A stretch of 64,000 bases of DNA from CAYUQT01 sp964446835 (GCA_964446835.1 CAYUQT010000034.1:35814-99813), one strand, 5' to 3'; numbered from the stretch's first letter, positions 1-9,536 are shown. Notes: generated by a model not told the origin, from the sequence alone. Numbers and translations are program-made.

Positions 1-363
1 CGTCATGTGGTCGATTGCGATGGAGGCGTCCACCAGGAACATGTGGTCGGCGATCCAGCTATATCGGTCGGGATACGACTGCCCGCACACGGCAATCACC
101 ACCGGTGCCTCAGCCACAAACATCTGTCCGGCAGCCAGTTCGGCGAGGCGCCGTCTGAGTTGAGGATTCCGAACTACCACAAAATGCCAGGGTTGCTTGT
201 TGGTTGCCGATGGGGCGATGCGTCCTGCTTCGAGAACGCGCATCAGTGTGGCATCGTCAACCTCACGATCTGAGTAACTCCGAACGCTTCGTCGGGTCCG
301 CAGAACCTCCCAGAACTCCAGCTCGGCACCCGTGTGGCTCTTCTGCGTGTCGTAGTAGTCCAT
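1..363 (-). CDS. Nitroreductase family protein, C-terminus outside the window
   Basis: The reverse strand reads an open frame from ATG at 363 to the window edge, giving 121 residues without a stop. A GGAGG ribosome site lies 7 bases before the ATG. Residues 23-32 (TRRSVRSYSD) and 49-60 (IAPSATNKQPWH) are the FMN-binding segments typical of the nitroreductase family, which reduces nitro compounds, quinones or flavins with NAD(P)H in the cytoplasm. The rest of the protein, normally about 170-200 residues in total, is cut off. It is divergent from glyA. The substrate cannot be told from the sequence. Confidence 0.85.
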   Translation of the reverse strand, partial: MDYYDTQKSHTGAELEFWEVLRTRRSVRSYSDREVDDATLMRVLEAGRIAPSATNKQPWHFVVVRNPQLRRRLAELAAGQMFVAEAPVVIAVCGQSYPDRYSWIADHMFLVDASIAIDHMT

Positions 364-583
364 GCCATGACCTCCTTGAGACGAGCATTCTCGAGAATCC
401 TGACACAGCATGCACCCGGCCGAGGGGGGCGTCAAGCGGCTGTATCGGGCTCGTTGCAACCATCATCCTCTGAGGATACGCTAGACGCGTGGCGGAAGCC
501 GGTTTGGGCTGTAGACGGCGAGGGCCGGTCGCTTATGGATAGGCGACGTCGGCGCCGAGTTGGATTCAGCCTTTTGTGGAGAC

Positions 584-1882
584 ATGGAAGTGACCGACAC
601 ATGGACAGACACGGAGACGGCCAGCGTGCTCGAGCTCGCCGATCCTCAGGTATGGGCGGCACTGGAAGCCGAGCAGCGAAGGCAGCATTCGACCATCGAG
701 CTGATTGCCTCTGAGAATCACGTTTCTCCGGCGGTGCTTCAGGCGACCGGATCGGTTTTCACCAACAAGTACGCCGAAGGATACCCGCGCAACCGCCACT
801 ACGGCGGCTGCGAACACATGGATACGATCGAGGACCTGGCCCGAGATCGCGCTCGGGAGTTGTTTCATGCCGAGCATGTGAACGTCCAGCCGCATTGCGG
901 CAGTTCGGCCAACATGGCCGTGTTCATGTCCTGCCTCAAGCCCGGTGATACCATCATGGCCTTGGACCTCGCGCAGGGTGGACACTTGACCCACGGCAGC
1001 CGGGCCAGCTTCAGCGGCAAGCTCTACCGGATCATCAGCTACGGCGTCGACCGCGAGACCGAGCAGTTCAACATGGACGAGATCCGGGCCATGGCACACC
1101 AGCACAACCCGGACCTCATTCTCACCGGCGCATCAGCTTATCCGCGGACCATCGATTTTGAAGCGTTTGCCGAGATCGCCACGGAGGTCGACGCGATTCT
1201 GATGGCCGACATTGCCCACATCGCCGGGCTGGTGGCCGCCGAGCTTCATCCTTCGCCCATTAAGTGGTGCGACTTCGTCACCACAACCACGCACAAGACG
1301 CTGCGAGGTCCGCGCGGCGGCATGATCCTCTGCAAGAGCAAGTGGGCGCAGGCACTCGACAAGACCGTGTTCCCAGGGATCCAGGGCGGACCACTCATGC
1401 ACATTATCGCCGCCAAGGCGGTGGCGTTTGGTGAGGCCCTTCGACCGGACTTCCGGCAGTATCAACGAGCGATACTCGACAACGCACAGGCTCTGTGCGA
1501 GGCTCTGAAGACCCACGGGTTCCGCATCGTCAGCGGTGGTACGGACAATCACCTCATGCTGGTGGACCTTCGGAGCAACTTCCCAGCGGTGACCGGACGA
1601 CACGCCGAACTCTGGCTTCAACGGGCCGGTATCATCGTCAACCGCAATCAGATTCCATTCGACGAACGCAAGCAGTCCGAGACCAGTGGACTGAGAATCG
1701 GCACTCCGGCCATCACCACCCGAGGGTGTGGCGTGGAGGAGATGCGTACCATCGCCGGCTGGATTCATCACGTGTTGGATGCTCACGGCAACCCCATCGC
1801 AGTCGAGGAGGTGCGCCGGCAGGTGATCGAACTCTGTGACCAGTTCCCGCTTCCGCACGCGGAGGGCCAGGGCAGCCATTGA
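584..1882 (+). CDS. glyA: Serine hydroxymethyltransferase
   Basis: This cytoplasmic PLP enzyme interconverts serine and glycine and loads the one-carbon unit onto tetrahydrofolate. The 432-residue length is normal for GlyA. The N-terminal STIELIASEN motif is canonical. The PLP lysine is K238 in TTTTHKTLRGPRGG. I chose ATG 584; a TTG at 560 is in frame but adds a non-conserved leader. The Shine-Dalgarno match (TGGAG) is close to the ATG. The gene opens a plus-strand series with purN and a homocysteine methyltransferase, all of which draw on one-carbon units. Confidence 0.96.
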   Translation: MEVTDTWTDTETASVLELADPQVWAALEAEQRRQHSTIELIASENHVSPAVLQATGSVFTNKYAEGYPRNRHYGGCEHMDTIEDLARDRARELFHAEHVNVQPHCGSSANMAVFMSCLKPGDTIMALDLAQGGHLTHGSRASFSGKLYRIISYGVDRETEQFNMDEIRAMAHQHNPDLILTGASAYPRTIDFEAFAEIATEVDAILMADIAHIAGLVAAELHPSPIKWCDFVTTTTHKTLRGPRGGMILCKSKWAQALDKTVFPGIQGGPLMHIIAAKAVAFGEALRPDFRQYQRAILDNAQALCEALKTHGFRIVSGGTDNHLMLVDLRSNFPAVTGRHAELWLQRAGIIVNRNQIPFDERKQSETSGLRIGTPAITTRGCGVEEMRTIAGWIHHVLDAHGNPIAVEEVRRQVIELCDQFPLPHAEGQGSH

Positions 1883-2006
1883 AATCTCAGGGCATTTCCG
1901 GAGGACCTCACTCTCCGGGACGTCGCCGACGGCACATTGCGCGAATCTGCGAGTATTTCGCCCATGCAGGTAGCCTGTAGCGAACTGTACAAGGAACCCT
2001 CTGAAG

Positions 2007-2795
2007 ATGTCCTTTGCTGAAACGCCGTCGGGGCGGGTCTACGTGGAATCTCATGGTCATGGTCCGGCGCTGCTGGTCGTGCCGAGTTTCGGATGCACGG
2101 CCAAGGCCTACAAGGGCCTGGTTCCGTATTTGTCCGGGACCCACAGGGTGATCCTCTACGATCCGACGGGAATGGGGCGATCGGACGAGCATCAGGGCGA
2201 GTTGACCGGGCCGTCTATAGCCCACCAGATCGCCTCGATTCTCGATCATTATGAAATCGAGAAGGCGTCGCTGTTGGGGGCGTCGATGGGAGCACTCATC
2301 GCACAGCACTTCGCCTTCACGCACCGTCAGCGCCTCGACAGACTCATCATGGTGACACCCCCGATGCGAATGACTGCTTACGGACGCACCATGAACCACA
2401 TGCTCGAGGAACTTCTGTACAAGTGCGACGCGACAACATTCGTGCAGTACCTCGTGCACCTGACCCTGTGTCCTCAGTTCGTGAACAGGCATCCGAGCCT
2501 CGTTCAACAGATGGCCAAGCGTCTGGAACCCACCGCGCAGGAAACTGAAACCATGAAGCGCCAGATCCTTGGCCTGCGCGGTTCGTCCGCGGGGCACAAG
2601 CTCGCTGAAATGGACGCCCCGACCCTCATCATTGCGGGGCGACGGGACGTCATTACCCCTCCAGAACAGGCCGAGGCGATTCATGCCGAACTGCCCAACA
2701 GCCAGCTTCTGATCCTTGACGAAGTAGCTCACAACCCCTTTATTGAGGCGACAAAGCGGTGCTTCGCGGCGATCGCTGCCTTCCTCGCAGGATAA
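2007..2795 (+). CDS. Alpha/beta-fold hydrolase
   Basis: A 262-residue single-domain alpha/beta hydrolase with no signal peptide, so probably cytoplasmic. The nucleophile elbow is GASMG with S93, the acid is likely D214 in GRRDVITPP, and the base is H242 in VAHNPF. This order and spacing match the PF00561/PF12697 type (esterase, lactonase or C-C hydrolase). The sequence does not say which substrate. The stop lies 50 bases before the purN start, so the two are probably cotranscribed, but no metabolic link to purines is evident. Confidence 0.85.
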   Translation: MSFAETPSGRVYVESHGHGPALLVVPSFGCTAKAYKGLVPYLSGTHRVILYDPTGMGRSDEHQGELTGPSIAHQIASILDHYEIEKASLLGASMGALIAQHFAFTHRQRLDRLIMVTPPMRMTAYGRTMNHMLEELLYKCDATTFVQYLVHLTLCPQFVNRHPSLVQQMAKRLEPTAQETETMKRQILGLRGSSAGHKLAEMDAPTLIIAGRRDVITPPEQAEAIHAELPNSQLLILDEVAHNPFIEATKRCFAAIAAFLAG

Positions 2796-2845
2796 TGACG
2801 GAGGCGAGTCGTCCGCGGGCTCCCGGCTCGAGGAGGTTCACCCGG

Positions 2846-3466
2846 ATGAAAGAGAAACGCCTGGTCGTCATGCTCTCCGGCAGTGGAACCACCCTGCAGA
2901 ACCTCATCGATCGAATTGGAGACGGTCGTCTGACGGGCTGGCGGATTGTCCGTGTGATCAGCTCACTCAGCAAGGCGTATGGGCTCGTGCGGGCCGAGCA
3001 GGCAGGGATCCCCACCTCAGTGGTTCGGCAGAAGGATCATCCGGACGTGGGTGCCTTCAGCAAGGCTCTGGTCGAGCAGATCGACGCCGCCCAGGCGGAT
3101 CTGATCGTACTGGCCGGCTGGATGTGCTACTGGCAAGTCCCGGATCGATATATCGGAAGAGTCATGAACGTCCACCCCGCTCTGCTTCCGAGTTTCGGCG
3201 GAAAGGGTTTCTACGGGCATCATGTCCATGAGTCGGTGCTCGAACATGGATGTCGCGTCAGTGGGGCGACCGTCCACTTTGTCGACAACCAGTACGATAC
3301 GGGACCGATCATTCTCCAGCGTGCGATCGACGTACTGGGCAGTGATACTCCAGATATATTGGCCGAGCGGGTGCAGGCCGTGGAACGTGAGATCCTTCCC
3401 GAAGCCATCGCCCTCTTTGGTGCCAACCGCCTTCGCATCGATGGTCGCCGAGTCCGCATCACCTAA
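2846..3466 (+). CDS. purN: Phosphoribosylglycinamide formyltransferase
   Basis: PurN transfers the formyl group of 10-formyl-THF to GAR in purine synthesis. The start is ATG 2846 because an AGGAGG site sits 9 bases upstream; an in-frame ATG at 2795 overlapping the hydrolase stop lacks such a site. The resulting 206 residues fit the family. The SGSGTTLQNL segment (residues 11-20) is the phosphoribosyl-binding loop. N108 and H110 (MNVHPALLPSF) and D151 (VDNQYDTG) are the catalytic triad residues of GAR transformylase. Together with glyA upstream it forms a folate one-carbon neighbourhood. Confidence 0.93.
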   Translation: MKEKRLVVMLSGSGTTLQNLIDRIGDGRLTGWRIVRVISSLSKAYGLVRAEQAGIPTSVVRQKDHPDVGAFSKALVEQIDAAQADLIVLAGWMCYWQVPDRYIGRVMNVHPALLPSFGGKGFYGHHVHESVLEHGCRVSGATVHFVDNQYDTGPIILQRAIDVLGSDTPDILAERVQAVEREILPEAIALFGANRLRIDGRRVRIT

Positions 3467-3619
3467 CGCCAGTCGAACCGTGGTCACAGCCTCGGACAAC
3501 GTCTCCTTTCAAGGGGCTGGGCTACACGTCTACAGAAGGAATCTCCGAGTGGTTGCCACAGCTTCCGGTAGCGGATACATTAGAACTTTCTTACACATGT
3601 CAAAGGAACTTTAGGGAAT

Positions 3620-4483
3620 ATGAATCACAAGGTCATGCTCATCGACGGCGCGTGGGGGACTCAGCTGGATCTGTTGGGCTGTCCGCCCGGACTCTGCCAC
3701 GATCAATGGAATGTCGATCGTCCTGAGGCGGTGCAGAAGGTCGCAGAGAGGTACGTGGCCGCCGGCTCGCAGGTCATCATGACCAATACGTTCTCAAGCA
3801 ACCGGCTGACTCTGGACAAGTATCACCTGGCAGATCGAGCGTCAGAGTTGAATCGCGCCGGTGCAGCCATCAGCCGGAAGGCCGCGGGCAAGAGCGTCCG
3901 CGTCTTCGGGTCGATGGGACCTTCGGGCAAGATCATCATGATGGAAGAGGTCTCCGAGGATGAACTCCATGACGCCTTCAAGGAACAGGCCACTGCGCTG
4001 GCCGAGGGCGGAGTGGACGGCTTGGTTTGCGAGACGATGACCGAACTGGCCGAGGCTATGATCGCCGTTCGCGCGGCCAAAGAGGCGACCGACCTGCCGG
4101 TCGTCGCCAGTATGGTCTTCGACTCGGGTCCGGAGCGGTGCCACACCTCCATGGGAGATCCGGCCGACAAGGCCGCCAAAGCCCTGATGGAGGCCGGAGC
4201 CGATATCCTGGGTCTGAACTGCGGCATTGGTATCTCACAGGTCATGGCGCCGGTGCGCATGCTGCGAGCCAATACCGATCGCCCCCTTTGGGTCAAGCCG
4301 AACGCCGGCCTGCCGGAGCTTCACGACGGCAAGGTGGTGTTCAAAGAGACACCGGAGGAATTCGCGTCCCATGTACCCGAACTGCTCGGGATGGGCATCG
4401 ATTACGTGGGTGGATGTTGTGGAACGTCGCCAGACCACATCCGGGCCATGGCGGCGGTGTTGGCCAAGCTCGAACGGGGATAA
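3620..4483 (+). CDS. Homocysteine S-methyltransferase family protein (MetH N-domain/BHMT type)
   Basis: A 287-residue stand-alone homocysteine-binding domain. Zinc-ligand cysteines are present: C201 in LNCG and C266/C267 in GGCCGTSPDHI. IDGAWGTQL near the N-terminus is the usual start of the barrel. Enzymes of this fold transfer a methyl group to homocysteine from methyl-folate/cobalamin partners, betaine or S-methylmethionine. No cobalamin or pterin domain is attached, so the methyl donor is unknown. The protein may work with separate corrinoid and methyltransferase subunits. A UroD-like methyltransferase gene lies 2.2 kb downstream. Confidence 0.88.
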   Translation: MNHKVMLIDGAWGTQLDLLGCPPGLCHDQWNVDRPEAVQKVAERYVAAGSQVIMTNTFSSNRLTLDKYHLADRASELNRAGAAISRKAAGKSVRVFGSMGPSGKIIMMEEVSEDELHDAFKEQATALAEGGVDGLVCETMTELAEAMIAVRAAKEATDLPVVASMVFDSGPERCHTSMGDPADKAAKALMEAGADILGLNCGIGISQVMAPVRMLRANTDRPLWVKPNAGLPELHDGKVVFKETPEEFASHVPELLGMGIDYVGGCCGTSPDHIRAMAAVLAKLERG

Positions 4484-4534
4484 GACATCGGAGTGAGGCC
4501 ACGGCAAGAGTGACGGGGTAGCAAGGAGCCACAT

Positions 4535-5974
4535 ATGAAGGCAGCCGAACGTATGAAGATTGATCGGATCCACATGCCCGAGATGGATCCGGTCGAGCGT
4601 GCGAAGGTATTTCAGGAAGTGAACAAGGGACTGGCAATCGAGGGCGCTCGTCAGGAGGCCCAGCGTTGCCTCCAGTGCAAAGAGGCCAAGTGCGTCGAAG
4701 GGTGTCCGGTCAATGTTCGCATCCCCGAGTTCGTGACCCTCATAGCCGACGGGAAGCTCGAAGAAGCCGCTCGCGTCCTGCTCGAGGACAATTCCCTCCC
4801 CGGAATCGCCGGACGGGTCTGTCCCCAGGAGACACAGTGCGAGGGCGTGTGCGTCCGCGGCAAGAAGGGGCTCCCGGTGGCGATCGGCTATCTCGAACGA
4901 TTCGTCGCCGACTGGGCCCGCGAGAACCTCGCGACCAACCATGCGAAGCCGCCGGTGTCCACGGGCAAGCGGGTGGCCATCGTTGGCGCCGGCCCGGCCG
5001 GACTCACCGCGGCCGGCGAACTGGTCAAGATGGGACACCATGTGACGATCTTCGAGGCGTTCCATACCGCCGGTGGGGTATTGGTGTACGGCATCCCCGA
5101 GTTCCGTCTCCCGAAGGACATCGTCAAATCTGAGGTGGACGCCCTCCGTCGCGCCGGCGTGGAGCTGGTTACCGATGTCGTCATCGGTAAGACCTATACG
5201 ATCGATCAGCTTATGAAAGATGAGAACTACCAGGCCATCTTTGTGGCCAACGGTGCCGGGCTGCCCGTGTTCATGAAGATCCCCGGAGAGAATCTCAAGG
5301 GTGTCTATTCGGCCAACGAGTTCCTCACGCGGGTCAATCTGATGCGGGCGTACCGATTTGGAGAGTTCGCTACACCCATCATCCGAGGCCAGAAGGCGGT
5401 TGTGGTCGGGGGCGGCAACGTGGCGATGGATTCGGTGCGGACCGCCAGGAGACTGGGAGCCGAGCCGGCCGTTCTGGTCTATCGACGGAGCCGTGCGGAG
5501 ATGCCTGCCAGGGTGGAAGAGATCAAGCACGCCGAAGAAGAAGGAATCGTCTTCGAACTGCTGACCAACCCGGTTCGCGTTCTGGGCACCGACGATGGTT
5601 GGGTGCGTGGGTTGGAGTGCCAGCGGATGGGCCTCGGCGAGCCCGACGCCTCGGGACGACGGCGCCCGGTACCCATTGAAGGCAGCAACTTCGTTATCGA
5701 GTGCGATCTGTTTGTCGAGGCTATCGGTACCAGTGCCAATCCACTCATCACGCAGACCACACCCGATCTGAAGGTCAATAAGTGGGGTTACATCGAGACG
5801 GACACCTGGGGCATGACCAGCAAGCCGGGTGTGTTTGCCGGCGGCGATATTGTCCGAGGGGCTGCTACGGTCATCCTCGCCATGGGTGACGGCAAGACGG
5901 CCGCAGCCGCCATGGACCGGTATCTGCGTACGGGGTCACCGGCCGATCCGAACGCGGCCCCGGCATCGTCGTAG
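4535..5974 (+). CDS. gltA: NAD(P)-dependent oxidoreductase, GltD/NfnB type (NADPH glutamate synthase small-subunit family)
   Basis: A 479-residue flavoprotein of the type annotated as homotetrameric glutamate synthase or NfnB/sulfide dehydrogenase. The N-terminal domain carries cysteines for 4Fe-4S clusters (CLQCKEAKCVEGCP near residues 46-59 and a second group with CPQETQCEGVC). A first dinucleotide site, VGAGPAGLTAAG, binds FAD, and VVGGGNVAMDSVRTARRLG binds NAD(P)H. The C-terminal GGDIVRGAATVILAMGDGK is the conserved FAD closing motif. No large GltB subunit or NfnA is adjacent, so glutamate synthesis versus ferredoxin-linked bifurcation cannot be decided. GGAG precedes ATG 4535. Confidence 0.88.
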   Translation: MKAAERMKIDRIHMPEMDPVERAKVFQEVNKGLAIEGARQEAQRCLQCKEAKCVEGCPVNVRIPEFVTLIADGKLEEAARVLLEDNSLPGIAGRVCPQETQCEGVCVRGKKGLPVAIGYLERFVADWARENLATNHAKPPVSTGKRVAIVGAGPAGLTAAGELVKMGHHVTIFEAFHTAGGVLVYGIPEFRLPKDIVKSEVDALRRAGVELVTDVVIGKTYTIDQLMKDENYQAIFVANGAGLPVFMKIPGENLKGVYSANEFLTRVNLMRAYRFGEFATPIIRGQKAVVVGGGNVAMDSVRTARRLGAEPAVLVYRRSRAEMPARVEEIKHAEEEGIVFELLTNPVRVLGTDDGWVRGLECQRMGLGEPDASGRRRPVPIEGSNFVIECDLFVEAIGTSANPLITQTTPDLKVNKWGYIETDTWGMTSKPGVFAGGDIVRGAATVILAMGDGKTAAAAMDRYLRTGSPADPNAAPASS

Positions 5975-6036
5975 GTGACTCTTTCAGAAACAGGCGAGCC
6001 TGATACAGTCGTGGAGATGCCATAGGAGAACCGTAT

Positions 6037-6564
6037 ATGAGCAAGACCGAAAAGAACCTCAAGGAGGCCTTTGCCGGCGAATCTCAGGCCCGGAACAAGT
6101 ACTCATTCTACGCTGAGGTAGCCAAGAAAGAGGGCTTCCACTACATCGCCAAGATTTTCGAGGAGACGGCCGAAAACGAGCGTCGTCACGCCAAGGACCA
6201 CTTCAAGCTGCTCAAGGGCTTCGGCGACACGGCTGCCAACCTCAAGGCCGCGATCGAAGGGGAGACCTACGAAGTTCAGACGATGTACCCCCAGTTCGCC
6301 AAGGAGGCCGAGGAAGAGGGCAATACGGAGGCGGCCGCCCTTTTCAAGACGATCGCCAAGGTCGAAAAGCACCACGCGGACCGGTATCGCAAGCTACTGG
6401 GGATGCTTGAGAGCGGCACGCTCTGGAAGCGAGATGAACCCATTGTCTGGAAGTGCGCCGTCTGCGGCTTCACCTATGAGGGCAAGGAACCTCCCGCGAA
6501 GTGCCCGTGCTGCAAGCACTCGAGGGAGCATTTCGAACCGGCGGACCTCAGCATCAACGACTGA
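6037..6564 (+). CDS. Rubrerythrin
   Basis: A 175-residue di-iron protein that scavenges hydrogen peroxide in anaerobes. The four-helix ferritin-like part has the paired ligands in FAGESQARNKY, EETAENERRHAKDH, EGETYE and KVEKHHADRY. The C-terminal rubredoxin knuckle is CAVCGF followed by CPCC. This is the usual domain order. It follows the GltD/NfnB-type gene by 62 bases, so a shared transcript or redox partnership is possible but unproven. It points to an anaerobic or microaerophilic host. Confidence 0.94.
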   Translation: MSKTEKNLKEAFAGESQARNKYSFYAEVAKKEGFHYIAKIFEETAENERRHAKDHFKLLKGFGDTAANLKAAIEGETYEVQTMYPQFAKEAEEEGNTEAAALFKTIAKVEKHHADRYRKLLGMLESGTLWKRDEPIVWKCAVCGFTYEGKEPPAKCPCCKHSREHFEPADLSIND

Positions 6565-6734
6565 GAGCACCGTAGTCCAGTCTGCCTTGTGATGTGCCCG
6601 ACCATTCCCAGAGGGGCCGTCGGATACGGATGAATTGTGCGCCGGTGGTATGGCGAGTGGGCGGCCGTCTTCTATGTTCGGCCGAGGCGATCGGATCACG
6701 GCAGGGGGGCAGCCGATTCTCGATAGGGGCTCGC

Positions 6735-7826
6735 ATGACCATGACCCATCGCGAAAGGGTTCAGGCCGCCCTGAACCACGAAACGCCCGACCGCTGCCCG
6801 ATGCAGATCTCCTTCACTCCCGAATTCGCCGAGCGCCTTCGCGCCGAAATGGGGCTTGGTGCCGGTTCGGAGCACAATCCACACGGCGATGGCAACCCTT
6901 ACGATATCGAGATCGCACTTGAGGAGGACATGCTTCTGACCAGCGTTTGCTGGGCGAACTCGTACTATGGTGCGGAACACGAGTACACCGATGAGTGGGG
7001 CATCCGTTGGCGCCCCGTGCAATACCAGACACCCTTTGGCGTTGGCAGGTACACCGAGATGGTCGGTCACCCCCTGGCCGATGACAGGGCGATTGCGGGC
7101 TACAAGGCACCTGACCCTTGCCGACCTGAGCTTTATGCCACGGCTCGGGAGATGATTCAGCGGTTCAGGAATGACTACTGGATCGTCGGTGCAACCGTCA
7201 CGACCATTTTCGAGACCGCCTGGGCTCTGCGAGGCCTCGATCAGCTTCTGGTCGATCTGGTGGCGGCTCCTGATCTGGCCGCCGAGATCCTCGATATTCC
7301 GTTTCGCTATCACCTCGCAGCCGCCCGAAAGCTCGTCGAGATGGGCGTTGATATGATCTGGACGGGTGACGACGTTGGCACCCAGACCGGCATGATGATC
7401 TCGCCGGATCTCTGGCGAAGGGTGTTCAAGCCGAGGATGGCGGAGTTCTTTTCGACACTGCGGTCGATCAACCCGGGGATTGTGATTGCCTATCATTCGG
7501 ACGGTTTCATCGAACCCATCATCCCCGATCTGATCGAGATCGGGCTCGATGTGCTGAACCCGATTCAGCCCGCCTGTATGGAGCCGGCTGCCATCAAACG
7601 CACATACGGAGACCGGCTTTCCTTCTGGGGAACGATTGACGAACAGCACACCCTCCCCTTCGGAGCACCGACCGATGTTGCCCGGGAGGTTCGCACGCGG
7701 ATCGAGAGCGTCGGACGTGGCGGCGGACTGATTATTGGCCCGACCCATCATGTCCAACTGGATACGCCGATGGAGAATTTCCGCGCCATGGTCCGTACGA
7801 TCGCATCGACGCCATGTGTTGCCTGA
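6735..7826 (+). CDS. Uroporphyrinogen decarboxylase-like methyltransferase
   Basis: A 363-residue member of the UroD superfamily. MTMTHRERVQAALNHETPDRCP is the usual opening of the family branch related to MtaA/CmuA corrinoid methyltransferases rather than of HemE. DMIWTGDDVGTQTGMMISPDLW and AYHSDGFIEPIIPDLIEIG fit the barrel, and the C-terminal GGLIIGPTHHVQLDTPMENF is typical. The start is ATG 6735, with AGGGG 6 bases upstream; longer in-frame starts add an unlikely leader. True haem synthesis is unlikely. A methyl transfer role would fit the homocysteine methyltransferase nearby, but this is inference. Confidence 0.85.
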   Translation: MTMTHRERVQAALNHETPDRCPMQISFTPEFAERLRAEMGLGAGSEHNPHGDGNPYDIEIALEEDMLLTSVCWANSYYGAEHEYTDEWGIRWRPVQYQTPFGVGRYTEMVGHPLADDRAIAGYKAPDPCRPELYATAREMIQRFRNDYWIVGATVTTIFETAWALRGLDQLLVDLVAAPDLAAEILDIPFRYHLAAARKLVEMGVDMIWTGDDVGTQTGMMISPDLWRRVFKPRMAEFFSTLRSINPGIVIAYHSDGFIEPIIPDLIEIGLDVLNPIQPACMEPAAIKRTYGDRLSFWGTIDEQHTLPFGAPTDVAREVRTRIESVGRGGGLIIGPTHHVQLDTPMENFRAMVRTIASTPCVA

Positions 7827-7873
7827 TCATCGTCAGGCTGCCCCGGCGGGCCTTACTCGCCGGCATTATGACA

Positions 7874-8188
7874 TTACGACGGGCGGCGATCGGAAGGGGC
7901 CCCTCGCGGTGGTGGGACAAGATCGATCCCCCCGGGGCTGAAAGGGTGGCAGCGACAGAGCCGCCAAACACCATAGAACATGCCTCGCAACCAGCCATGG
8001 ACCTTCAGCGCCTCAATGAAGTATTCGCTGCAGGTGGGCACGAACTTGCACGAGCCGATCAACAGGGGACGCAGCGCCACCTGGTAGCCTCGTACGCAGA
8101 GGATCAGCAACGAAGCAATACCGGCCCCGGCGGTGCGGAGGCACCATCGAGGGACAGTTGCCCAGGTGATGTGTCGCGAATCCTGCAT
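7874..8188 (-). CDS. yidD: Membrane protein insertion efficiency factor YidD
   Basis: A 104-residue protein with a hydrophobic N-terminal stretch (ASLLILCVRGYQVALRPLL) followed by SCKFVPTCSEYFIEAL and CRCHPFSPGGID. These are the invariant segments of the YidD/DUF37 family, which associates with the inner membrane and assists YidC-dependent insertion. The usual neighbours (rnpA, rpmH, yidC) are absent, which is common outside proteobacteria and firmicutes. It converges on the UroD-like gene with 47 bases between stops. Confidence 0.93.
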   Translation of the reverse strand: MQDSRHITWATVPRWCLRTAGAGIASLLILCVRGYQVALRPLLIGSCKFVPTCSEYFIEALKVHGWLRGMFYGVWRLCRCHPFSPGGIDLVPPPRGAPSDRRPS

Positions 8189-8262
8189 CGTCTGATCCCG
8201 CAGGTCATTGTAGCATCCGAAGCGGCGGCAGGGGCCTGGTTCTGAAGGCCCTCAAACGCAGA

Positions 8263-8293
8263 CGGCGTTCGACCTGCACTCGATCGAACGCCG
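8263..8293 (-). terminator. Strong hairpin between DegT gene and yidD, possible terminator
   Basis: Arms CGGCGTTCGA (8263-8272) and TCGAACGCCG (8284-8293) pair perfectly over 10 bp around an 11-base loop. It lies 32 bases beyond the stop of the minus-strand aminotransferase gene. No run of U follows on either strand, so it may be a weak or Rho-assisted terminator or an mRNA 3' end stabiliser. Confidence 0.35.
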
Positions 8294-8324
8294 CCGTTGA
8301 ACGATTCGCTGCAAGGCCCTGTGG

Positions 8325-9536
8325 CTACTTCAGCTCGCCCACGTTCGCCTGGATCTTCTTGATGGCCGCCGCGACATCCCGCATATCCGACTCATCGCCC
8401 AGGAGCTGTGACTGGAGCAGCCACACCGACTCGTGGTCGCAGGCCTGCTCGCATGCGGGCAGGTGCAGGTGTGTGTAGTCACGGCCCTCAAGCCAGGGGT
8501 ATTCCTTCGGGTCGACCTTGAAGAGCTCCTCCCGATACAGCGGAACATAGCCGGACATGCACGGGATCCCCTCGGCCGTCAGAGCTTCAAGGAATCGATC
8601 GCGGGATACGCCACCGAAGGCTTCCTTCTTGTACTTGAAGATGTAGAGGTGCCAGGCGCTTCGTGTGGCGCCGTCATGAAGCTTCAGGGGTTCGATGCCG
8701 TGTATGTCTTTCAGCATGCCGGTCAGCGCACAGGCGTTGCGTTCGCGTCTGCGCATCTGGTCTTCGATCTGCTCGAACTGAGCGAGCAGGATTCCCGCAC
8801 AGATCGCAGGCAATCGCGAGTTGCTGCCGAGCACGTGATGTTCGTACCATTTTCCACCGCGGACCCTTCCGCAGTTGACGTAGGAATGGACGCCGTCGAT
8901 GAGCTTCTCGTTGTCGCTGATACAGATGCCGCCTTCGCCGGCGCACATGTTCTTGCTGGACTGGAAGCTGAAGGTTCCGATGTCTCCGATCGCCCCGACG
9001 CGACGCCCTCGCCACTCGGCTCCATGAGCCTGTGCCGCATCCTCGATGACGGCCAGATCGTGTTTTCTGGCAATCGCCATGATGGGATCCATGTTTGCGG
9101 GCGACCCGGCGATATGGACCGCCACGATGGCCTTGGTCCGATCGGTGATGGCTGCCTCGATCTTCGAGGCATCGATGTTGTACGTGGCGGGGTCGATGTC
9201 GACGAACACCGGCACAGCGTTAGCCATCAGTGCCGCGCTGGCGGTGGCGATGAACGTATAGGGAGGAACGATCAACTCATCACCGGCGCCCAGCCCCACC
9301 GCCTTGTACGCCGCCCACAATGCCCACGTTCCGTTGCAGACCGATTGGGCGTACTTGGCGTGATGGAACTTGGCGAACTCCTCCTCGAATCGCCGGATGT
9401 GTGGGCTATGGATCCCCCAGTGAGGGGAGTTGTAGACGTCCATCATCATCTCGACCTGTCGATCCGACCGCTCCGGCCAACTCGGAAAGGCTTTCGTTCG
9501 AACAGGTGCTCCACCACGAATCGCCAATGCACTCAT
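8325..9536 (-). CDS. DegT/DnrJ/EryC1/StrS family aminotransferase
   Basis: A 403-residue PLP-dependent sugar or cyclitol aminotransferase. The VIEDAAQAHGAEWRGRRVG block binds PLP, and K195 in FSFQSSKNMCAGEGG is the Schiff-base lysine. The C-terminal part (AWHLYIFKYKKEAFGG, EGIPCMSGYVPLYRE) is typical of the StrS/AHBA-synthase branch. It lies 36 bases downstream of an sn-glycerol-1-phosphate-dehydrogenase-like gene on the same strand. A dehydrogenase plus DegT pair would oxidise and then aminate a sugar or cyclitol. The true substrate is unknown. Confidence 0.9.
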   Translation of the reverse strand: MSALAIRGGAPVRTKAFPSWPERSDRQVEMMMDVYNSPHWGIHSPHIRRFEEEFAKFHHAKYAQSVCNGTWALWAAYKAVGLGAGDELIVPPYTFIATASAALMANAVPVFVDIDPATYNIDASKIEAAITDRTKAIVAVHIAGSPANMDPIMAIARKHDLAVIEDAAQAHGAEWRGRRVGAIGDIGTFSFQSSKNMCAGEGGICISDNEKLIDGVHSYVNCGRVRGGKWYEHHVLGSNSRLPAICAGILLAQFEQIEDQMRRRERNACALTGMLKDIHGIEPLKLHDGATRSAWHLYIFKYKKEAFGGVSRDRFLEALTAEGIPCMSGYVPLYREELFKVDPKEYPWLEGRDYTHLHLPACEQACDHESVWLLQSQLLGDESDMRDVAAAIKKIQANVGELK

